From assembly GCA_023461035.1 (NCBI GenBank), contig JAEWOD010000021.1, positions 33,600 through 97,599 on the forward strand: 64,000 nucleotides of DNA, given 5' to 3'. Positions 58,507 to 64,000 of this stretch are shown piece by piece. Both the position numbers and the translations under genes were made by a program. This DNA comes from Bacteroidota bacterium (GTDB lineage Bacteria; Bacteroidota; Bacteroidia; Flavobacteriales; Weeksellaceae). Within the stretch, counting starts at the first letter, position 1; each line of letters begins with the position of its first letter. Below the pieces are notes generated by a model, which saw nothing but the letters and a program-made list of their open reading frames with translations, did not search any database and had not been told where the DNA came from.

Positions 58507-59924
58507 TTGTTTTTATCATTCTTCTTTTTGGACGTATGAAATTGGTTGTATCCCAAAATATCCAATACTTCTTCATGAGATTGTGATTCCGAAAACACTT
58601 CTACATCATGGTTTTCGTCGATTAACAAATATTTTGGCTGTGGAATCAGGCAGTGATGAATTCCACCAAATCCGCCTATGTTATCCTGATAAGCTCCCGT
58701 GTTGAAAAAACCAACATAAAGGGGTTTATTGGGATTAAATTTCGGGAGATAAATAGCGTTCACATGTTGCTCAGAATTATAATAATCATCGCTGTCACAA
58801 GTCAGTCCGCCCAATAAAACCCGCTCATAACGATCTTGCCAGCGGTTAACAGGAAACATCACAAAACGTTTGGAAATCGCCCAAGCGTCCGGCAAAGTTG
58901 TCATAAAAGATGAATCAATCATGTTCCAGGATTCACGGTCATTTTGTTTCTTTTGTTGCAATACTTTGTAAATCATCGCACCACTTTCCCCGACCGTAAA
59001 ACTTCCGAATTCTGTAAAAATATTAGGTACCGGTACTTCCCAGTCGTCGCAAATGATTTTAATCTGGTTCAGAATTTCCTCCACCATATAAGCATAATCA
59101 AATTCGAAACTTGGAGAATTCTTAACCGGAAATCCGCCGCCGATGTTTAAACTGTCCAGCGTAGGGCAGACTTCTTTCAATTTTACATAAACCTGCAAAC
59201 ATTTGTTTAATTCGTTCCAATAATAGGAATTGTCCTTGATTCCCGTATTGATAAAGAAATGCAGCATTTTCAGCTTGACATTTTTTTCTTCTTTTACATA
59301 ATTATTATAAAAAGGAACGATGTCTTTATAGCCGATTCCCAGACGTGAAGTATAAAACTCAAATTTGGGTTCTTCCTCAGACGCAATCCGGATTCCGATT
59401 TCAAATTTCTTGTCGGTCGCTTCCAGTAAAAGCGGCAATTCTTCATAATTATCGATCACCGGCATCACTTTTTTGTGTCCGTTGTTCAGCAGCCTTGCGA
59501 TGTTTTCTATGTATTGTGCACGTTTAAAGCCGTTGCAGATGATATATTTATCTGTTGTCAAAAGCCCTTCATTCAATAAGCTTTCCACGATATTGATATC
59601 ATAGGCCGATGAAGTTTCGATATGGATATCATTTTTCAGTGCTTCTTCTAAAACATGATGAAAATGAGAACTTTTGGTACAATAACAATAATTGTATTTT
59701 CCTTTATAACCCAATTTTTTTCTCGCCGATTCAAACCAATTTTTGGCGCGTTGGATGTTTTGCGAGATCTTGGGTAAATAAGTGAATTTAAGAGGAGTAC
59801 CATGTTCTTCAATCAATTTCATCAAATCTATTCCATGAAATTGTAAATTTCCATCTTCAAGTGTAAATTCTTCCGTTGGAAAATAAAAGGATTGTTCTAT
59901 AAGATCTAAATAGCGTGTGTTCAT
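58503..59924 (-). CDS. speA: Arginine decarboxylase SpeA, alanine-racemase-fold type
   Basis: 473 residues. This PLP-dependent fold-III decarboxylase makes agmatine from arginine, the first step of the polyamine route in Bacteroidota. The PLP lysine is K84 in NYCYCTKSSHFHHVLEEAL. Other family parts are HIETSSAYDINIVESLL, LHFFINTGIKDNSYYWNEL, NIGGGFPVK, LGGLTCDSDDYY and FNTGAYQDNIGGFGGIHHCL. It is followed by the deoxyhypusine-synthase-like gene. The agmatinase that would normally come next is absent. Confidence 0.94.
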   Translation of the reverse strand: MNTRYLDLIEQSFYFPTEEFTLEDGNLQFHGIDLMKLIEEHGTPLKFTYLPKISQNIQRAKNWFESARKKLGYKGKYNYCYCTKSSHFHHVLEEALKNDIHIETSSAYDINIVESLLNEGLLTTDKYIICNGFKRAQYIENIARLLNNGHKKVMPVIDNYEELPLLLEATDKKFEIGIRIASEEEPKFEFYTSRLGIGYKDIVPFYNNYVKEEKNVKLKMLHFFINTGIKDNSYYWNELNKCLQVYVKLKEVCPTLDSLNIGGGFPVKNSPSFEFDYAYMVEEILNQIKIICDDWEVPVPNIFTEFGSFTVGESGAMIYKVLQQKKQNDRESWNMIDSSFMTTLPDAWAISKRFVMFPVNRWQDRYERVLLGGLTCDSDDYYNSEQHVNAIYLPKFNPNKPLYVGFFNTGAYQDNIGGFGGIHHCLIPQPKYLLIDENHDVEVFSESQSHEEVLDILGYNQFHTSKKKNDKNK

Positions 59925-60241
59925 TTTTTATCAGTTGTTTACTTAATTGGTCCATAAAATTTCTCTTCATTTCGGGTAATGAAACCTTTAAACTCTGAGG
60001 GAACACTCGACCTTGCGGATGATTTCCTGAATGTAAATCGTCTCCTTAAAAAATATTTCTTTCAATTCTAAAATTATATTTTTCTATTGTTTTATTTGAA
60101 GAAACAAATATATATAATTTCATGTCTCATTTTAAAGATAAATCAATAAGATTTTATGGAAAACCTGCCTGCTCAACCCATTATGTTTAAAATAAATCAA
60201 AAAGGGCTTTGTGAATCAGGCATAGGTTTTAAATTTGCGCT
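59925..60241. other. Divergent intergenic region between speA and the ClC gene
   Basis: 317 bp without an ORF. On the minus strand TATATTTG at 60105-60112 may be the speA -7 element, leaving a leader of about 175 nt. That leader holds a small hairpin TTCATT/AATGAA near 59975-59990 and the GC-richer patch around 60000-60050. On the plus strand the ClC promoter lies at 60209-60237. I see no known riboswitch. Confidence 0.5.
60209..60237 (+). promoter_or_regulatory. Promoter for the ClC channel gene
   Basis: TTG at 60209-60211, an 18-nt spacer and TAAATTTG at 60230-60237. The GTG at 60242 lies only 4 nt beyond the -7 element, so either translation starts at the very 5' end of the mRNA or a later start is used. 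Confidence 0.55.
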
Positions 60242-61531
60242 GTGAAACTAAAACAAAAAAGAAAGATCATCACTTATCTCAACATTTTGGATCAACCCAT
60301 ACGATTCAATCCGTTTGTGTTTAGCAGAATGTTTTTGCTGTGGGCTTTTTTGGGATTGGTTGGTGGTGTAATTGCAGGACTTTATTGGTTGGGTTTGGAA
60401 TATTTAACCGAATTTCTTGCCGGATTTACAGGTTGGCTGGTGATTCCCGTGATGGCTGTTTGCGGACTGGCAGCGGGACTGATCATTCATTTCATAGGTG
60501 ATCCCGGTGAAATTCAACTTATCGTGAATAACATTCGTTTTAACAAAGGAAAGTTGGACCCAAAAAATAATCCTTCCATGATTTTATCCTCACTTTTATG
60601 TGTGGCAAGCGGTGGAAGTTTAGGCCCGGAAGCACCATTGGTTCAGGTCACAGGCTCTACGGGAAGTTTTATCGGGAAATTATTCCGGCTCAAAGGAGAA
60701 GAATTGCGTTCACTCAGCATCGCCGGAATGGCTTCAGGATTTACCGCACTTTTTGGAGCACCGCTTGGCGGGAGTTTGTTTTCACTGGAGATTCTGCATC
60801 ATAAGCATGCTGTCGAATATTATAAAGCCATCATCCCGGCTCTTGTATCAAGTTGTTTCAGTTATGTTGTTTTTGCATTCATTATTCAAACAGGATTGGG
60901 CGCCATCTGGAATTTACCCGAATATCAATATACCAACGTTTTTGATTTTGCTTATGCCTTTTTGTTCGGGTTGATTGGTGTTATCGTTGCCTGGAGTTTC
61001 ATTTACTCCACCAAATTTTTTAAGAAATTATTTGAATTCTACCCCATTCCTATTTATGTCAAAACATTGATAGGCGGAATTTTATTGGGCATCATTGCCT
61101 ATTATTTCCCGATCACAAGATATTTCGGGCATCATCAAATTAATCAATTGATTCACGAGGATTTCAGCATACAATTGTTAGTTGCCATCATGGTTTTTAA
61201 GATCATAGCCATTTCCATTACGGTTACTTCGGGATGGCGCGGCGGATTCATCATTCCGCTGTTTTTTACCGGAGCTACTTTGGGGTTGATCATTCATCAT
61301 TTCTTTCCCGGTCTGAATCTGGGATTGACCGTGGTTTGCTGTATGGCGGCGATCAATGCCTGTGTGACCAGAACCCCGATGAGTACTACTATTTTATTGA
61401 CGGCTTTAACCGGATTTGATTATCTGACTTTGATACTTTTTGCCAGTCTTACCGGATATTTTCTGGCACCTCGGATTCCTTTCATTCAGTCCCAAATGGA
61501 TAAATCCGAACTGAAAAAATCCGAAATATAA
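60242..61531 (+). CDS. ClC-family chloride channel/transporter
   Basis: 429 residues from a GTG at 60242, with about ten hydrophobic segments. The ClC core has SGGSLGPEAPLVQVTGSTGS (the GxxGPE-type anion motif), FTALFGAPLGGSLFSLEILH, SGWRGGFIIPLFFTGATLGL and MAAINACVTRTPMSTTILL. The usual N-terminal GSGIP motif is not obvious, so selectivity may differ. It moves chloride or other anions, or exchanges them with protons, across the inner membrane. No CBS domains are present. Confidence 0.9.
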   Translation: MKLKQKRKIITYLNILDQPIRFNPFVFSRMFLLWAFLGLVGGVIAGLYWLGLEYLTEFLAGFTGWLVIPVMAVCGLAAGLIIHFIGDPGEIQLIVNNIRFNKGKLDPKNNPSMILSSLLCVASGGSLGPEAPLVQVTGSTGSFIGKLFRLKGEELRSLSIAGMASGFTALFGAPLGGSLFSLEILHHKHAVEYYKAIIPALVSSCFSYVVFAFIIQTGLGAIWNLPEYQYTNVFDFAYAFLFGLIGVIVAWSFIYSTKFFKKLFEFYPIPIYVKTLIGGILLGIIAYYFPITRYFGHHQINQLIHEDFSIQLLVAIMVFKIIAISITVTSGWRGGFIIPLFFTGATLGLIIHHFFPGLNLGLTVVCCMAAINACVTRTPMSTTILLTALTGFDYLTLILFASLTGYFLAPRIPFIQSQMDKSELKKSEI

Positions 61532-61555
61532 AAAGGAAGATTTACCTTTGACATT

Positions 61556-62044
61556 ATGAAAAATATATTTTTAATTCTGACTGTATTAGCTGGGTTTCAA
61601 TTCGGAAACGCACAAGAGAAATTCAATGTTTATAATCCGCAGGCCGATGCACTTCAGGATTTACGCGATGCCGTAAAGGAAGCAACCCATACCAATAAAC
61701 ACGTTTTGGTAGAAATCGGAGGAAACTGGTGCGGATGGTGTAAATTATTTCATGAACTGACCACAACCGATGAAGAATTAAAGGAGTTCATCCAAAAAAA
61801 TTATGTTGTTGTCCATGTCAATTACAGCAAGGAAAATACAAACGATCAGGTTCTGGCCAATCTGGAATATCCGCAGCGTTTCGGTTTTCCGGTTTTTGTG
61901 ATTTTGGACGGAAATGGAAAACGAATCCATACCCAAAATTCCGGTTATCTGGAAGAAGGCCAGGGACACTCCCAAAAGAAAGTATTGGAATTTCTGAAAC
62001 AATGGTCACCGTCTGCTTTGAAAGCAGAGAATTATCAGAAATAA
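61556..62044 (+). CDS. Secreted thioredoxin-like protein with CGWC centre
   Basis: 162 residues with a signal peptide (MKNIFLILTVLAGFQFGNAQ). VEIGGNWCGWCKLFHELTTT holds the redox CGWC, and FGFPVFVILDGNGKRIHTQN has the cis-proline. It belongs to a thioredoxin_7-like group of periplasmic proteins that keep or remove disulfides. It follows the ClC gene by 24 nt. Its stop abuts the stop of the convergent phosphatase gene. Confidence 0.88.
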   Translation: MKNIFLILTVLAGFQFGNAQEKFNVYNPQADALQDLRDAVKEATHTNKHVLVEIGGNWCGWCKLFHELTTTDEELKEFIQKNYVVVHVNYSKENTNDQVLANLEYPQRFGFPVFVILDGNGKRIHTQNSGYLEEGQGHSQKKVLEFLKQWSPSALKAENYQK

Positions 62045-63697
62045 TTATTTGTCCAGTAAATCTACAATCGGCTCGCCTATATTCCCGTTAGGTTGCTGGA
62101 TATGCAACAAAGCAGAAACCGTAGGTGCAATATCGGTCATATAAGTCGGTGCGTGCGTATTTCCTTTCTTGATGCCCCATCCCATAAAAACCAATGGAAT
62201 ATGGCTATCATAGGGATTCCAAGCCCCATGCGTGGTTCCGGTCGTATAACTGCTGCTGTACCATTGCGGTTCCAAAACCAGCAAGATGTCTCCGCTTCTT
62301 TTAAAATGGTAGCCGTTGATTGCCATATTTTTCAATTTTTCAGGCATATTTGACTGGCTCAATTTTTCCATATCTACCGCATACAGAACTCCTTTTTGCT
62401 TTTTCATGAAGCGGATGATGGCCGATTTGATTTTTTCTTCATCCAGATTTTTCTCTTCCATTAATTTATGATCCAAAAACAATTGATAATTGGCCACGGC
62501 ATAAATCAATTTTTCAACTCCGAATTCTGCTTTCAAAACATTTTCCAACTCTTTCCCAATTCCTTTCCGGTCAAAAAATCCGGCATTTCCCTTTTCATCC
62601 AGTATAAATTTCGGATTATGTGCTGCACCATGATCGGCAGTAAGAAAAACGGTATAATTTCCCTTCCCGACTTTTTGATCCAGGTGTGTAAAAAATGCTC
62701 CCAAATCTTTGTCCAACCGCAGATACGTATCTTCTATTTTTGCAGAATTGATTGCGAACTGATGCCCCACATAATCGGTTGAAGACAAACTAACCGCCAG
62801 AAAATCAGGAACTCCCGCCGGATTATTTCCCAACTTCTCTTTATCCAAAACCAATTTTGCAAAGTCAAGTGTAATGGTATTTCCAAATGGAGTGGATTTG
62901 ATGACATCACGCCCTTTCGTAGTTGAAATCTCTCCGGTTTTAATCGGAAAATTTACTTTTTCATCTTTGATATAACTTCCTTCATAAGGATTTTCATCCG
63001 GAATATGTTTTTGGTAGGTTTCAAGCGGATAAAGCGTATTCCATCCGTCTTTCAAATATTTGGCGGTAAAATCGGTTTTGTTGAAATCCTGTACATAACC
63101 GGGAAGCTTTTCCATATAAAAAGTACTGGAAATCCAATTGCCGTTTACCATCCAATAAGCCGCATCTGCAAAATGTCCTGCCGGCATGATGGCGCCCCTG
63201 TCCTTCAGAGAAATCCCAACGACTTTGGATTGAAAATCGGTTGCCAGTTTCAGTTCGTCCGTAACTGTTGATGTCAAAAGGTTCTTGGGAGACATTTTTC
63301 CGTCCGCATCTTCCGGATCGAGTCCTACTCCTTTTACGCCGTCATCTTGGGCACAATACATTTCCGTTTGGGTTTCTCTTATATAAAAATCATTTCCCGC
63401 TATGCCGTGAATCGCCGGAACGCTACCCGTATAAACAGTGGAATGTCCGATAGCCGTAACCGTTGGCACATAGGGAATTAAATTATTTTCCACGGTAAAT
63501 CCATCATTCAGCATCCGTTTGAACCCATCATTTCCATATCGGTCGTAAAAACGGTACAAATAATCCCAACGCATCTGATCCACAACAATCCCGACCACCA
63601 GTTTGGGGCGGTCAATGTTATTGGCTAATTGGGCTTGGAGGGTTGTAGACAGGCTTAATGTCAGAAGGACAATGAATTGGATACAATGTCTTTTCAT
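62045..63697 (-). CDS. PafA-type alkaline phosphatase
   Basis: 550 residues with a signal peptide (MKRHCIQFIVLLTLSLSTTLQA). The residues match the Elizabethkingia PafA family: metal ligand D40 in GIVVDQMRWDYL, the nucleophile Thr 81 in PYVPTVTAIGHST, N102 in GIAGNDFY, the K165-x-R167 pair in ISLKDRGAI, SSTDYVGH, TADHGAAHNP and the C-terminal His in TTHGAWNPYDSHI. It is a periplasmic broad-range phosphomonoesterase. A TAGATTTG -7 element lies at 63747-63754. It may be induced at low phosphate, but no Pho box was identified. Confidence 0.92.
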   Translation of the reverse strand: MKRHCIQFIVLLTLSLSTTLQAQLANNIDRPKLVVGIVVDQMRWDYLYRFYDRYGNDGFKRMLNDGFTVENNLIPYVPTVTAIGHSTVYTGSVPAIHGIAGNDFYIRETQTEMYCAQDDGVKGVGLDPEDADGKMSPKNLLTSTVTDELKLATDFQSKVVGISLKDRGAIMPAGHFADAAYWMVNGNWISSTFYMEKLPGYVQDFNKTDFTAKYLKDGWNTLYPLETYQKHIPDENPYEGSYIKDEKVNFPIKTGEISTTKGRDVIKSTPFGNTITLDFAKLVLDKEKLGNNPAGVPDFLAVSLSSTDYVGHQFAINSAKIEDTYLRLDKDLGAFFTHLDQKVGKGNYTVFLTADHGAAHNPKFILDEKGNAGFFDRKGIGKELENVLKAEFGVEKLIYAVANYQLFLDHKLMEEKNLDEEKIKSAIIRFMKKQKGVLYAVDMEKLSQSNMPEKLKNMAINGYHFKRSGDILLVLEPQWYSSSYTTGTTHGAWNPYDSHIPLVFMGWGIKKGNTHAPTYMTDIAPTVSALLHIQQPNGNIGEPIVDLLDK

Positions 63698-63746
63698 ATT
63701 GAAATAAAATTTATGCTTAAAAATAATATTAATGCTTAATAAATTT

Positions 63747-63754
63747 CAAATCTA
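63747..63754 (-). promoter_or_regulatory. -7 element of the pafA-like gene
   Basis: TAGATTTG on the minus strand, 49 nt upstream of the ATG at 63697. The nearest upstream TTG (63779-63781) is 24 nt away, longer than the usual spacer, so the assignment is tentative. The rest of 63698-63873 is AT-rich and holds nothing else I can recognise. Confidence 0.35.
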
Positions 63755-63873
63755 TTGCTTTCTGTCTTATGTATAAATCAATCGGATGATAATTTTCGGT
63801 TAAATAATTATTCAAGACAAATACTATAACCCGTAGTTCATTATGTTCCAACAAATAATTCAGTAAAAAATAG

Positions 63874-64000
63874 GAGCCTGTTTAAATTTTATTGCTAAAA
63901 ATTTTTATAGCTATTTTGAGATGGATTTTTTGCTTCGTGTTTGAAGATTTATCGGGATAAATCAAGAATAGGAAGTGAAAAATACGCTCAAAAAGAGCAT
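63874..64000. mobile_element. MITE-like palindromic element, copy 2 (cut by the window edge)
   Basis: The last 127 bases repeat positions 36686-36812 of the first copy almost exactly; I count about three differences. It begins GAGCCTGTTTAAATTTTA after TAG (63871-63873) and continues through the same GATTTATC/GATAAATC centre to the window end. Its right end and target duplication lie outside the window. Near identity of the copies points to recent movement or gene conversion. Confidence 0.85.

Noticed and set aside
1..64000. tRNA, rRNA, tmRNA or replication-origin sequences
   Set aside because: I looked for conserved tRNA T-loop patterns, rRNA segments and DnaA-box clusters by eye and saw none that I could support; a tRNAscan-SE and Rfam search would settle this.

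Overview
The window looks like chromosomal DNA from a Flavobacteriia-type Bacteroidota, probably close to the Weeksellaceae/Chryseobacterium group; that placement is inference. The evidence is AT-rich DNA, secreted proteins ending in type IX secretion (T9SS) sorting domains, promoters of the Bacteroidota form TTG-N~18-21-TAnnTTTG, almost no Shine-Dalgarno sequences, several TTG starts, and family members typical of the group (imelysin, GH92, DPP11-type S46 peptidase, PafA phosphatase, the fold-III SpeA). No rRNA, tRNA or CRISPR array was recognised.

Layout. 1-6.3 kb: a GNAT acetyltransferase cut by the window edge, a YfcE-like phosphodiesterase, a DUF2905 gene split by a ~0.5-kb insertion, truA, an ABC exporter, two tandem paralogous lipoproteins and an M28 peptidase. 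6.3-10.6 kb (minus): porin, imelysin, di-haem oxidoreductase and DoxX, probably an iron-related envelope operon. 10.7-16.7 kb: YciO, YaaA, a TonB receptor-thioredoxin-ankyrin operon with a palindrome inside its promoter, and biotin ligase. 16.8-23.3 kb: rsfS-ftsH-LUD-cdsA-psd-lipoprotein, convergent with recR-glycosyltransferase. 23.5-36.6 kb: symporter, M36 fungalysin, carbonic-anhydrase-like protein, Nfu scaffold, M28 peptidase, a HigBA-like toxin-antitoxin pair inserted at the 3' end of that peptidase gene, methyltransferase, GH92, lipB and small membrane proteins. 36.7-42.1 kb: a MITE-like element, a T9SS surface protein, the DPP11-type peptidase and a flavobacterial hypothetical.

42.2-51.3 kb is the most unusual part. 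A possible pseudoknotted leader RNA precedes a tiny lipoprotein, a TPR sensor kinase and its response regulator. After a terminator comes a tightly packed ten-gene same-strand island: Cys-rich mini-proteins, a YegP protein, a solo HsdR-N-type nuclease, an SH3 protein with a Cys cluster, a DUF6804-like membrane protein, a TerB-like protein, a coiled-coil membrane protein, a vWA-like lipoprotein and a secreted thermonuclease. The content recalls Ter/vWA-linked stress or defence modules and is the best candidate for an undescribed system.

51.4-64 kb: surface and secreted proteins, a 950-residue delta-60/B-repeat T9SS protein, speA with a deoxyhypusine-synthase-like gene (no agmatinase between them), a ClC channel, a thioredoxin, a PafA-like phosphatase and a second copy of the MITE-like element at the window edge.
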